The notes below the pieces were generated by a model. It was not told the origin of the DNA. It ran no database searches and saw only the letters and a list, made by a program, of their open reading frames with translations. From a bacterium (GTDB taxonomy: Bacteria > Bacteroidota > Bacteroidia > B-17B0 > Aurantibacillaceae): a stretch of DNA of 7,531 bases. The position numbers and the translations under genes are program-made. Location of the stretch: NCBI GenBank assembly GCA_027364695.1, contig DAHXOV010000110.1, positions 1-7,531 of the forward strand. Direction: 5' to 3'. Positions within the stretch are counted from its first letter, which is position 1, and each line of letters begins with the position of its first letter. Positions 1 to 7,122 of this stretch are shown here, piece by piece.

Positions 1-659
1 ATATAGGGGTGTGTATGATTATTCTTTTACACTTGAGCATTATTAGTACTTTAAAGGTAGGTTTATTCCCTTATGTGGGTATAAGCGCTGCTATTATGTT
101 GTTATTAGCTAATAAGCAGATAGAGGTGGATATAAAAATACCGAAGATAGAATTTATAAGTGCTATGATCCTTGGTGTATTAATACTAAGATTTAATTTA
201 GCAACATTGAAGACGAATTTTTTTTCAATTACTTTGTTTGAAGACAGGCTGTTGAATAGCGTGGGATTAGCACAAAGATGGAATATGTTTTCGCCCGGTG
301 TAAAGAAATATGATGGCTGGTTGATATTAAGAGGAATAAAAAAAGACAATACAGAATGGGATATGATTCACAATACTGCAAAAATACACTATGAGAAAAC
401 GCAACTGAATTTTAATTATTTGAAGGGAGACAGATGGAGAAAATTCCTGGAAAACTATGAACAAGTTCAATATAATTTTATTAAGCCCTATTTCTGCTAT
501 TACTTGATAAAACAGTGGAATAAAGAATATCCTGAAAATACAATAGAAGCCTTGAATATATTATTTATGAAGAAAGAAACACTATTGTATTATAAATATA
601 AAACAGAATTAGAGAATCTTTGCATTTGTAATCCAACAATAGATAAGCAATACAAATGA
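1..659 (+). CDS. HTTM-domain (vitamin K-dependent gamma-carboxylase-like) membrane protein, C-terminal part, 5' partial
   Basis: The reading frame is open to the left edge (codons begin at base 3), so the gene starts outside the window. The GTG at 9 and ATG at 15 fall inside a membrane segment and are unlikely to be the true start. The visible part (about 218 residues) begins with hydrophobic segments containing HLSI...GLFPYVGI, which resembles the last helices of the HTTM domain. A soluble tail follows with WNMFSPG, then KYDGW, a typical C-terminal signature of HTTM proteins (W-x-MFSP followed by DGW), and later RWRKFLEN and KPYFCYYL. The family is related to vitamin K-dependent gamma-glutamyl carboxylase, but most bacterial members have no proven reaction, so the substrate is unknown. 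The stop overlaps the next gene's start (ATGA, 656-659), suggesting translational coupling. The family call is from motif memory; the catalytic half is not visible. Confidence 0.72.
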   Translation, partial: IGVCMIILLHLSIISTLKVGLFPYVGISAAIMLLLANKQIEVDIKIPKIEFISAMILGVLILRFNLATLKTNFFSITLFEDRLLNSVGLAQRWNMFSPGVKKYDGWLILRGIKKDNTEWDMIHNTAKIHYEKTQLNFNYLKGDRWRKFLENYEQVQYNFIKPYFCYYLIKQWNKEYPENTIEALNILFMKKETLLYYKYKTELENLCICNPTIDKQYK

Positions 660-1444
660 TCTTAAGCACAGCGTTACATAGATTAAAATATTATTTGAAA
701 TATCAAATTTTGGCGAAAAACATCCATTCTGCGCACTCACCTTTTTTATTTAAGTTTATATCAGAATGTATAGATAAAAGGAATTATTATTATGCTTTTG
801 ACGAATTGAATAGAGTGCGAGAAAATTTACTCAACAATCATCAAGAAATACAATATGTAACGAAAGGCGCAAAGTCAGTAAAATTAGATAAAAAAGCAAG
901 TATTAAAGATATAACAAGAGTAGCAATAAGTCCAAAAAAGTATTCAGAATTATATTTTCGGATAGTGCAATTTTTTGAAGCAAAAAATATACTGGAATTA
1001 GGTACTTCACTGGGTTTGAATACTATGTATTTAGCCAAAGCCACAGGAGGTAAAGTAATAAGCATAGAAGGTCAAAAAACGTTGTGTGATTTTGCAGACA
1101 ATTTGTTTCATCAAAACAAAGTAAAAAATGTCCAGTTAATATACGGATCCTTTGACAAGACTATCTCTCAGCTCATTCAAGATATTTTTTTTGATGTGCT
1201 ATTTATTGATGGAAACCATACATTTGAAGCCACATGGAAATACTACTCACTATTAAAACCAAGAATGAACAAGAAATCAGTGATGATTATAGACGATATT
1301 TATTGGAGTAAAGATATGACAAAAGCATGGAAAAAAATAACACAGGATAAAGAGATACAAATAACATTGGATATGTACCGTTGTGGCATCATTATTTTTA
1401 ATACAGACATCCAACACCCATACCACCTGATGTTGAGATATTAA
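656..1444 (+). CDS. Class I SAM-dependent methyltransferase (Bacteroidota HSPF-type, substrate unknown)
   Basis: This 262-residue protein is a predicted cytoplasmic Rossmann-fold methyltransferase. Residues 24-31 (HSAHSPFL) match the N-terminal HSPF motif of a conserved Bacteroidota family. Residues 112-122 (ILELGTSLGLN) are SAM-binding motif I. The acidic residue E138 in SIEG sits at the end of strand beta2, where the SAM ribose is usually bound. FIDGNH (183-188) and IIDDIYWS (211-218) are the expected later strands, and the C-terminal strand CGIIIF (243-248) is also typical. The arrangement resembles the O-methyltransferase and Methyltransf_24 groups. The stretch around residues 69-76 (TKGAKSVK) looks like a diverged form of a GAGSR-type motif that I recall from relatives, so activity could differ. 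The ATG overlaps the upstream stop by 4 bases and has no Shine-Dalgarno sequence. The substrate cannot be read from the sequence; coupling to the HTTM gene suggests a shared pathway, which is inference. Confidence 0.85.
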   Translation: MILSTALHRLKYYLKYQILAKNIHSAHSPFLFKFISECIDKRNYYYAFDELNRVRENLLNNHQEIQYVTKGAKSVKLDKKASIKDITRVAISPKKYSELYFRIVQFFEAKNILELGTSLGLNTMYLAKATGGKVISIEGQKTLCDFADNLFHQNKVKNVQLIYGSFDKTISQLIQDIFFDVLFIDGNHTFEATWKYYSLLKPRMNKKSVMIIDDIYWSKDMTKAWKKITQDKEIQITLDMYRCGIIIFNTDIQHPYHLMLRY

Positions 1445-1517
1445 GGCAAGTATGATATAAAAAAAACACCTTTCTTTTTCTTTTGATAACTTTATTCTTT
1501 TGTTAATAAAATTATTC

Positions 1518-1547
1518 TTTGCTACATCAATGTTTGAATTATTTTTG
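1518..1547 (+). promoter_or_regulatory. Predicted Bacteroidota-type promoter of dnaN
   Basis: TTTG at 1518-1521 is followed after 18 bases by TATTTTTG at 1540-1547. This fits the Bacteroidota housekeeping-sigma pattern of a -33 TTTG and a -7 TAnnTTTG. Transcription would start near 1553-1556, giving a leader of about 15-18 bases before the dnaN ATG at 1571. No convincing terminator is visible between the methyltransferase and this promoter, only A- and T-runs at 1458-1485, so read-through is possible. Confidence 0.6.
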
Positions 1548-1570
1548 CCAGCAAAATAAAGTTGAAAACT

Positions 1571-2713
1571 ATGATTTTTATTACTACACCTGCCATCATT
1601 TTAGAGCACCTGAAAAACCTCAATCCCATCCTTTCCACTAACAAGACCAATCCGCTACTTGAAGGATTTTTATTTGATACTAAAAAAAATGCACTCAACA
1701 TTACTGCATATAGCGAAGACCTGAGAGTACAGACCACCATATATGTCAATATCTCTCCATCCGAAGATAAGAAAGTATTCAAAGAAGGATTTGTAATCAA
1801 TGGCAAAAAGATAATGGAAATACTCCAAACACTTCCTGAACAACCACTCACCTTCATCCTTCTTCCTGACGAAATGTCTATCAAACTAAAAACAGATCAA
1901 GGAGAATATAAAATCAGTGTTTTTGATGGAGAACAATACCCTGCCTTTTTTAGCGAAGATAGTTTTGCAGGAAATTTTACCATTCAATCAGAGGTATTCA
2001 AAACAGGGCTGGAGAAAACGTTTTTCGCAGCCTCTGATGACATAGAATTAAGACCTAATTTATGCGGTATCTATTGCCAGTTTTTAGAGAACGAAGCCAT
2101 ATTTACCTCTACCGATACACATCGTCTGATTGAATATACCCGCACAGATTCTCGCCCAGAAACCAATCTCTCCTTTATTTTACCTAAAAAAAATGTACCT
2201 GTCATTACTAAAATATTAGATAAAATTGATGATGCTGTAGAAATTAATTTCGCTAAAGGATTTATTCAGGCAAAAATAGGAGAATATACTGTATTTTCAA
2301 AACTCGCTTCGGGCGATTTTCCAAAGTATAAAGATATATTCCCAAAAAGTTCCTCTCGACATTTAATTGCAGACAGAAAGTCTTTGATTGAGTCCATTCG
2401 TCGTGTTAAAGTATTCTCTGCTGTTGAGAACAACCGTGTGCAATTTGAAATGGACGGCAGCGCTCTCAAAATATCCGCAGTGAATGAAGAATATAACGAA
2501 TCAGCCATAGAAAATCTTATTTGTACCTATCAGGGAGAGTCCTTCTCTATTGCATTCAATGCCTCTTTACTCATCGAACAATTACAAAACATCCATGCAG
2601 ACGCCGTCAATTTTGAAATGACAGAACCCAATAGAGCCGTTCTCATCAAACCTCATCAAGAAAATCCAGGAGAAAGGATAGTGTCTCTTATCATGCCTAT
2701 AGTTACTTTTTAG
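1571..2713 (+). CDS. dnaN: DNA polymerase III sliding clamp, beta subunit
   Basis: This 380-residue protein is the beta clamp, a ring-shaped homodimer that encircles DNA and tethers polymerase III and other repair and replication proteins. The length suits a three-domain clamp (roughly residues 1-118, 119-244 and 245-380). Signatures are TDTHRL at 181-186 (the TDxHRL motif of domain 2), GDFPKYKDIFP at 248-258 (the G-x-[FY]P-x-Y-x-x-x-[FIL]P motif) and the C-terminal MPI at 375-377, matching the MPM-like end next to the client-binding cleft. I chose the ATG at 1571 over an in-frame TTG at 1562 because it gives the usual short N-terminus just before the first strand; this start is not proven. 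dnaN often lies beside dnaA, but here the neighbours are a methyltransferase and the lipoprotein-lgt-asnS-lptE run, so it looks like a single-gene unit with its own promoter. Confidence 0.95.
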   Translation: MIFITTPAIILEHLKNLNPILSTNKTNPLLEGFLFDTKKNALNITAYSEDLRVQTTIYVNISPSEDKKVFKEGFVINGKKIMEILQTLPEQPLTFILLPDEMSIKLKTDQGEYKISVFDGEQYPAFFSEDSFAGNFTIQSEVFKTGLEKTFFAASDDIELRPNLCGIYCQFLENEAIFTSTDTHRLIEYTRTDSRPETNLSFILPKKNVPVITKILDKIDDAVEINFAKGFIQAKIGEYTVFSKLASGDFPKYKDIFPKSSSRHLIADRKSLIESIRRVKVFSAVENNRVQFEMDGSALKISAVNEEYNESAIENLICTYQGESFSIAFNASLLIEQLQNIHADAVNFEMTEPNRAVLIKPHQENPGERIVSLIMPIVTF

Positions 2714-2806
2714 AGCCGGACCATTCAACACATTACCTCACCAATGCTAAAAATATTCTTGTTAATGGAATAGAAATAAATCATCCTGCTCTTGACAAAA
2801 ATAATG

Positions 2807-2814
2807 TAAATTTG
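2807..2814 (+). promoter_or_regulatory. Bacteroidota -7 box upstream of the YqaE-type lipoprotein and lgt run
   Basis: TAAATTTG at 2807-2814 is an exact TAnnTTTG match lying 17 bases before the ATG at 2832, so transcription would start around 2820. The only nearby -33 candidate, TTG at 2792-2794, is 12 bases away, shorter than the usual 17-23, so the promoter is incomplete by consensus. The 118-base gap it sits in (2714-2831) holds no other recognisable element and no clear dnaN terminator. Confidence 0.45.
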
Positions 2815-2831
2815 TACCAAAAATAAAACCT

Positions 2832-3497
2832 ATGAAAAAGCTATCGTTCATTTCAATTATCATTGGTATCTTAATTACATCCTGCACTACCACTGCTTTT
2901 TTGAAAAGAAAATATACCAAAGGTTATTTCATTGAAGCAGTATCAAGAAAATCTTCTCCCGAAAAAAAGGAAAGTGCTTCTGAATCTCTGTTATCACCTG
3001 AACATAATATTGCATTATCAGCACATCAAAAAAACAAATCGCAAAACGCGCCTGCTCACCAGTCATTTATTAATTCTGATAATACTTATCCCCATCTTAC
3101 AAGCCAAATAAATAAATCATCTAATAACACTTCAATCAAGTATTCAAAAAAAGAAATGACTGAAAATAAAATACAGATAAACCATTCTAACAGCAATACA
3201 CAACAACACACTTTTACTCAGTTTAAAAACAATCTAACCGATAACACACACTACCAATCAAGTGCAAGTGCGGGCGAAAACAAGATAATACAAGTGATAT
3301 TAGCGCTTTTCCCTTTTATCAATCTCATTGCTGTTTATTTACACGATGGTAAACAAATAACTGCTAACTTTTGGGTCTGCTTGATTTTAAATATACTCTT
3401 CTTTTTACCAGGTATTATTTTTTCCTTATTTGCACTCCCTTTACTAGGTATTATTTTTTCCTTACTTGTAGTTTTGGATATTGTTAACATCGCTTAA
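2832..3497 (+). CDS. Predicted lipoprotein with C-terminal YqaE/Pmp3-type membrane domain
   Basis: The 221-residue product starts with a signal peptide ending in lipobox ITSC, with the lipidated cysteine at C18. Next comes FLKRKYTKGYF (23-33), a motif I recall from Bacteroidota YqaE-type lipoproteins. Residues 40-150 form a linker rich in Ser, Asn, Gln, His and Lys with no visible domain. The C-terminus resembles the Pmp3/YqaE family: a helix at 152-171 (IIQVILALFPFINLIAVYL), a short polar turn with HDGK, then a helix starting WVCLILNILFFLPGII. The long tail to 219 contains a 12-residue repeat (194-205 and 206-217) from a 36-base duplication. Pmp3 proteins are small membrane proteins linked to membrane potential and salt tolerance in yeast and plants; the role in Bacteroidota is unknown. 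The gene sits 10 bases before lgt, the enzyme predicted to lipidate it. Confidence is good for the lipoprotein call and moderate for the family. Confidence 0.78.
   Translation: MKKLSFISIIIGILITSCTTTAFLKRKYTKGYFIEAVSRKSSPEKKESASESLLSPEHNIALSAHQKNKSQNAPAHQSFINSDNTYPHLTSQINKSSNNTSIKYSKKEMTENKIQINHSNSNTQQHTFTQFKNNLTDNTHYQSSASAGENKIIQVILALFPFINLIAVYLHDGKQITANFWVCLILNILFFLPGIIFSLFALPLLGIIFSLLVVLDIVNIA
3404..3468 (+). repeat. 36-base-period tandem duplication inside the YqaE-type lipoprotein gene
   Basis: Bases 3404-3432 and 3440-3468 match at 27 of 29 positions, with mismatches at 3409/3445 and 3429/3465. The start-to-start distance is 36 bases, so the frame is kept and 12 residues are duplicated (GIIFSL at 194-199 and again at 206-211). 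Removing one unit would leave a FLPGIIFSLLVVL ending, which looks like the normal end of the Pmp3/YqaE domain. Confidence 0.85.
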
Positions 3498-3507
3498 TTT
3501 TTATTGA

Positions 3508-4305
3508 ATGTTCTTCTACATTTATTGGAACCCCTCACCTGAAATTTTTACTATTCCATTTATCAACTGGCCTGTCAGGTGGTATGGCTTAATGTGGGCA
3601 TTGGCTTTTATCTTATCTCATTATATATTAAGTAAAATTTATAAAGCAGAAAATAAGAAGCAAGAATTGCTTGACTCACTTACTCTTTATGTCCTGTTAG
3701 GCGCTATCATTGGTGCGAGACTGGGGCACTGCCTATTTTATGATGCAGCCTATTACCTTACACACCCCATAGATATTCTGAAAATATACGAAGGAGGATT
3801 AGCCAGTCATGGCGGCGCTATAGGTCTTATCATCGCTATTTGGTGGTATGCTAAAAAAACAAAAGAAAACATCTTCTGGGTCTTGGACAGAATTGTTATT
3901 GTAGTACCATTAGCAGGTATGCTCATCCGTATCGGAAACCTGATGAATTCTGAAATCATTGGTAAGCCCACTTCTTTGCCTTTTGGTTTTATTTTTGCCA
4001 GCATAGATGATGTCCCTCGTCACCCATCTCAGTTATATGAAGCGGTATATGTAGCTGCATTATTCCTTTTATTTATTTATTTATGGAAAAACAAAAGACA
4101 ATTATTTAATCAGCCAGGATGGATGTTTGGTTTGTTTTGTGTCCTGCTATTTACTTTTCGTTTTTTTGTTGAAATGCTTAAAGAAAATCAAGAAACATTT
4201 GAAAATAATTTACCCCTGAACATGGGACAAATACTTAGTATTCCTTTTATCATCATCGGTATTATTTTGATCACCAAAAAGAAAAAACGCCATGAAACGA
4301 ACTAA
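3508..4305 (+). CDS. lgt: Phosphatidylglycerol--prolipoprotein diacylglyceryl transferase
   Basis: Lgt is an inner-membrane enzyme that moves diacylglycerol from phosphatidylglycerol to the lipobox cysteine of prolipoproteins, the first step of lipoprotein maturation. The 265-residue length is normal for the family. Key parts are visible: PVRWYGLMW (22-30), [10 protein letters not shown] (69-78), the SHGG loop with H101, RIGNLMNSE (141-149) with the conserved arginine R141, RHPSQLYEA (171-179), [10 protein letters not shown] (217-226) with R218 and E222, and MGQILSIP (239-246). Several hydrophobic segments fit a polytopic membrane protein. The ATG at 3508 lies 10 bases after the lipoprotein gene, and the end overlaps asnS by 14 bases, so an operon is likely. 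The Gly residues of the E. coli GRxGNFxNGE motif are Ile and Ser here, which I believe is common in Bacteroidota Lgt. I am confident in the assignment. Confidence 0.96.
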   Translation: MFFYIYWNPSPEIFTIPFINWPVRWYGLMWALAFILSHYILSKIYKAENKKQELLDSLTLYVLLGAIIGARLGHCLFYDAAYYLTHPIDILKIYEGGLASHGGAIGLIIAIWWYAKKTKENIFWVLDRIVIVVPLAGMLIRIGNLMNSEIIGKPTSLPFGFIFASIDDVPRHPSQLYEAVYVAALFLLFIYLWKNKRQLFNQPGWMFGLFCVLLFTFRFFVEMLKENQETFENNLPLNMGQILSIPFIIIGIILITKKKKRHETN

Positions 4306-5722
4306 AATTTGTGATGTACTGACCTTACCATCCAACCAACAAGAACTCATTGTTATGGGGTGGGTAAGAACATTTAGAAACAATCAATTTATTGCATTAA
4401 ATGACGGAAGTACCATACAAAACCTACAAATAGTCGTTGATTTTAATCGCTTTTCTGAAGAACTATTAAAAAAAATTCATACAGGCACTTCATTGAAAAT
4501 AGTTGGTAAATTAATCCCCTCACAAGGTAAAGGGCAAACGCATGAAATCATCGCAAATACTGTAGAGATACTGGGTGAATGTCATCCAGAACAATATCCA
4601 TTGCAAGCTAAAAAGCACAGTTTAGAATTTTTACGGGAAATAGCTCACCTCAGAATGCGTACAAGCACTTTTCAATCTGTATTTCGTATCAGAAACGGAT
4701 TGGCTTATGCGATTCATCAATTCTTTCAAAACAAAGGGTTTATTTACATTCACTCGCCCGTTATTACAGCCTCCGATGCAGAGGGTGCAGGCGAAATGTT
4801 TCAAGTAACTACATTCAATCTGAGCAATGTACCTAAAACAAATAGTGGAAAAGTAAGTTTCTCAGACGATTTTTTTGGAAAATCCACTTATCTCACTGTG
4901 TCAGGCCAATTGGAAGCAGAACTGGCGGCGATGGCTTTTTCTAATGTATATACTTTTGGACCAACTTTTCGTGCTGAAAATTCTAATACCCCTCGCCATC
5001 TTGCAGAATTCTGGATGATAGAACCCGAAATGGCTTTTTATGACTTAACTGACAATATGGATCTTGCAGAAGAAATGCTTAAATACCTGATTAAATATAC
5101 ATTGGATAATTACCCTGACGAAATTCGGTTTTTAGAACAAAGACAGATAGATGAAGAAAAACAAAAACCACAAAATGAAAGGAGCACAATGCCACTCATA
5201 GAAAAATTACAGTTTTGTATTCAAAACCCTTTTGAAAGAATAACTTATACCAAAGCCATAGAAATACTTGAAAAATCTACATATAATCAAAAGAAAAAAT
5301 TTCAATTTCTCGTAAAATGGGGTATTGATTTGCAAACAGAACACGAAAGATATTTAGTAGAAAAAGAGTTCAATAAACCTGTTATTATTACTGACTATCC
5401 CAAAGAGATCAAGGCATTTTATATGCGACAAAACGAGGATGGGAAAACAGTAAAAGCAATGGACATACTATTTCCAGGTATAGGCGAAATAGTGGGTGGT
5501 TCTCAAAGGGAAGAGCGAATAGAATTATTGGAAAAAAGAATGAAAGAAATGAACATATCTGCCAACGATATGTATTGGTACTTAGAAACTCGTCGCTTTG
5601 GTACAGTGCCGCATGCAGGCTTTGGGCTTGGATTTGAACGATTGGTACAATTTTGTACTGGTATGAATAATATCCGGGATGTTATTCCATTTCCTCGCTC
5701 GCCAAAAAACTGCGAATTCTAA
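4292..5722 (+). CDS. asnS: Asparagine--tRNA ligase
   Basis: AsnRS charges tRNA-Asn with asparagine in the cytoplasm. The 476-residue product has the expected class IIb layout. The N-terminal OB-fold anticodon-binding domain covers about residues 12-95, with [20 protein letters not shown] at 21-40. The catalytic core follows, with the motif 1 region near 136-160 ([17 protein letters not shown] at 154-170). Motif 2 is FRAEN at 227-231 plus [12 protein letters not shown] at 235-246, and motif 3 is GFGLGFERL at 443-451. The [10 protein letters not shown] form and the GEMFQVTTF stretch at 167-175 favour AsnRS over AspRS. Its presence suggests direct charging of tRNA-Asn rather than only the transamidation route. 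The ATG lies inside the end of lgt (14-base overlap) and starts with MKRTKI, a common start in relatives; no Shine-Dalgarno sequence is visible, so translation may be coupled to lgt. The sequence appears intact. Confidence 0.96.
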   Translation: MKRTKICDVLTLPSNQQELIVMGWVRTFRNNQFIALNDGSTIQNLQIVVDFNRFSEELLKKIHTGTSLKIVGKLIPSQGKGQTHEIIANTVEILGECHPEQYPLQAKKHSLEFLREIAHLRMRTSTFQSVFRIRNGLAYAIHQFFQNKGFIYIHSPVITASDAEGAGEMFQVTTFNLSNVPKTNSGKVSFSDDFFGKSTYLTVSGQLEAELAAMAFSNVYTFGPTFRAENSNTPRHLAEFWMIEPEMAFYDLTDNMDLAEEMLKYLIKYTLDNYPDEIRFLEQRQIDEEKQKPQNERSTMPLIEKLQFCIQNPFERITYTKAIEILEKSTYNQKKKFQFLVKWGIDLQTEHERYLVEKEFNKPVIITDYPKEIKAFYMRQNEDGKTVKAMDILFPGIGEIVGGSQREERIELLEKRMKEMNISANDMYWYLETRRFGTVPHAGFGLGFERLVQFCTGMNNIRDVIPFPRSPKNCEF

Positions 5723-5723
5723 A

Positions 5724-6236
5724 ATGAAACATAAAAGTATATACTTTATCGTACTTGCATTTCTGCTCATCATTGCTTCTGCTTGTAAGGTAAAAATGTC
5801 TATGAGTGGAGCCACCATACCGCCCGAAGCAAAAACAGTAACCGTAGAATACTTTGGTAATCAGTCTTCCATAGCAGGACCTCATATACCACAAAGATTC
5901 ACAGAGAAATTAAGAGATGTGCTACAATCACAAACATCTTTATCTCTCGTTTCAAAAAATGGCGACCTGCAATTTAGTGGCTACATTGCTGATTACATTG
6001 TAAGCCCTGTTGCTATTCAAAGAAGTGATGCACCTGCACAAAACCGTCTTAGCATCACTGTTTTTGTAAAATATACAAACCCCTACGATCCATCAAAAAA
6101 TTTTGAACAAAGCTTTACTCGTTACACGGATTATGATGGAACAAAAAATATATCTGAGGTAGAAAACACTCTCATCAATGAAATTTTCCGCCAGCTCACA
6201 GAAGATATTTTCAATAGAGCATTCAACAATTGGTAA
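5724..6236 (+). CDS. lptE: LPS assembly lipoprotein LptE
   Basis: LptE is an outer-membrane lipoprotein that plugs and supports LptD during final insertion of lipopolysaccharide. The 170-residue product begins with a signal peptide (MKHKSIYFIV...) ending in ASAC, with the lipidated cysteine at C21; the Ala at -3 is less usual than Leu but acceptable. The mature part matches the Bacteroidota LptE pattern: SGATIPPEAKTVTVEYFGN (28-46), GDLQFSGYIADYIVSPVAI (80-98), NRLSITVFVKYTN (107-119), FTRYTDYD (131-138) and the C-terminal EDIFNRAFNNW (160-170). The ATG at 5724 is preferred over an upstream in-frame start at 5679, because only 5724 puts a signal peptide at the N-terminus and it lies one base after the asnS stop. 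That spacing implies cotranscription with lgt and asnS. No lptD is in the window. The lipobox makes it a predicted Lgt substrate. Confidence 0.9.
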   Translation: MKHKSIYFIVLAFLLIIASACKVKMSMSGATIPPEAKTVTVEYFGNQSSIAGPHIPQRFTEKLRDVLQSQTSLSLVSKNGDLQFSGYIADYIVSPVAIQRSDAPAQNRLSITVFVKYTNPYDPSKNFEQSFTRYTDYDGTKNISEVENTLINEIFRQLTEDIFNRAFNNW

Positions 6237-6273
6237 TTAAATAATTGTGTTACTACACCAATAAAACAATCAC

Positions 6274-6293
6274 TTTTTACCGAATAGTAAAAA
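6274..6293. terminator. Weak possible bidirectional terminator between convergent genes
   Basis: TTTTTAC (6274-6280) and GTAAAAA (6287-6293) form a perfect 7-base stem around a 6-base loop, in the 69-base gap between the convergent lptE and amidohydrolase genes. The stem is almost all A-T pairs, so it would be weak. Position supports a shared terminator, but the structure alone does not prove it. Confidence 0.3.
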
Positions 6294-6305
6294 TTAAAAA
6301 TAATA

Positions 6306-7085
6306 TCAGTATTTTATCTCAAACTCATCGGCGTCTAAATGAGCGGGAAAATGTTCTCTAAATTCTATCAATTCTTCTTTATGCAAATCTACTATCTGAA
6401 CCATATTTTTATCTTGTAAGTCAGCCATCAATTCTCCTTTGTAATTGACCACCATACTATGTCCATTATATTCTTTTGATGTACCATCTGTGCCAGTTCT
6501 ATTTACTGCTACTACATAACTCAAATTTTCTATTGATCTTGCATAAATAAGTTTTTTCCATGCATCTATTCTTACTTTTGGCCAATTGGCTACATATATT
6601 AAAACATCATACCCTTCAGAAGGATTTATTTTATTTCTACTCCACACAGGAAATCTTAAATCATAACATATTAAGGGTAAAAATTTAAACCCCTTGTATT
6701 CACAAATGATTTTTTTTTTGTCTGATGCATAATAATTGTGCTCTCCAGCCATTCTAAACAAGTGTCTTTTGTGATAATACTGATAATGACCATCAGGATA
6801 AGCCCACAAAAGAGTGTTGTAATAATTCTTACCATCTGTACTAATAAAACTTCCGGTTATACAAGCATTTTTATCCTGCGCTTTTTTTAATAACCACTCT
6901 GTTGTTGTATGACCTATTTCTTCTGCAAGCAAATGACTATTCATTGAAAAACCCGTACTAAACATTTCAGGCAATACAATCACGTCCATCTCGTCTTTTT
7001 GTTCATCTATTACTGCATTAAAATGTTGAAAGTTTTTTTCTTTGTTCTCCCAATACAACTGGCTCTGAACGAGGGCTAATTTCAT
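6306..7085 (-). CDS. Nitrilase-superfamily amidohydrolase, omega-amidase (YafV/NIT2)-like
   Basis: The 259-residue cytoplasmic enzyme has the Glu-Lys-Cys catalytic triad of the carbon-nitrogen hydrolase superfamily: E40 in VLPEMFSTGFS, K106 in YYHKRHLF, and the nucleophile C140 in PLICYDLRFPVWSRN. The sequence YANWP-like VANWPK (165-170), AR-IEN (182-187) and NRTGTDG (195-201) also match the group. The MFSTGFSM segment after the catalytic Glu is typical of YafV/NIT2-like omega-amidases, which hydrolyse alpha-ketoglutaramate or alpha-ketosuccinamate to the keto acid and ammonia, a metabolite-repair step. I infer this substrate from the motif only. I chose the ATG at 7085 because MKLALVQSQLYWENK is the normal family start. 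An upstream in-frame ATG at 7136 would add 17 residues and run over the tRNA promoter. The gene converges with lptE and diverges from tRNA-Glu, so it is probably transcribed alone. Confidence 0.9.
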   Translation of the reverse strand: MKLALVQSQLYWENKEKNFQHFNAVIDEQKDEMDVIVLPEMFSTGFSMNSHLLAEEIGHTTTEWLLKKAQDKNACITGSFISTDGKNYYNTLLWAYPDGHYQYYHKRHLFRMAGEHNYYASDKKKIICEYKGFKFLPLICYDLRFPVWSRNKINPSEGYDVLIYVANWPKVRIDAWKKLIYARSIENLSYVVAVNRTGTDGTSKEYNGHSMVVNYKGELMADLQDKNMVQIVDLHKEELIEFREHFPAHLDADEFEIKY

Positions 7086-7096
7086 TTTTTTTGCTA

Positions 7097-7104
7097 CAAA
7101 GGTG
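7097..7104 (-). promoter_or_regulatory. Possible -7 box for the amidohydrolase gene
   Basis: Read on the minus strand, 7104-7097 is CACCTTTG, one base off TAnnTTTG. It lies about 11 bases before the ATG at 7085, which would leave a very short leader. No TTG is correctly spaced upstream as a -33 element, so support is weak. Confidence 0.3.
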
Positions 7105-7122
7105 AAGAATTTTTCAATATAA

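Noticed and set aside
1458..1500. A-run followed by T-rich sequence after the methyltransferase gene as a terminator
   Set aside because: Only A-T pairing could form and there is no GC-containing stem, so I do not call a terminator.
1562..1570. TTG start for dnaN, adding three residues
   Set aside because: The ATG at 1571 gives the usual short N-terminus, and TTG starts are uncommon; the difference does not affect the call.
1522..1884. 120-codon minus-strand open frame opposite the start of dnaN
   Set aside because: It lies antisense to a well-supported gene, covers its promoter, and has no recognisable domain. It is a shadow of the coding strand, as are similar antisense frames at 71-349, 841-1065, 2266-2508, 3807-4004, 5582-5818 and 5682-5894.
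2713..2823. A 36-codon open stretch directly after dnaN, out of frame with it, ending in TAA at 2821-2823
   Set aside because: It has no good start codon, no recognisable protein similarity, and open stretches of this length are expected in AT-rich intergenic DNA. The dnaN C-terminus is already complete (MPI...), so a frameshifted extension is unlikely.
3928..3954. Lgt signature with Ile and Ser in place of the two glycines of the E. coli GRxGNFxNGE motif
   Set aside because: The key arginine and asparagines are kept, and this variant is, to my knowledge, usual in Bacteroidota Lgt, so it is not evidence of lost activity.
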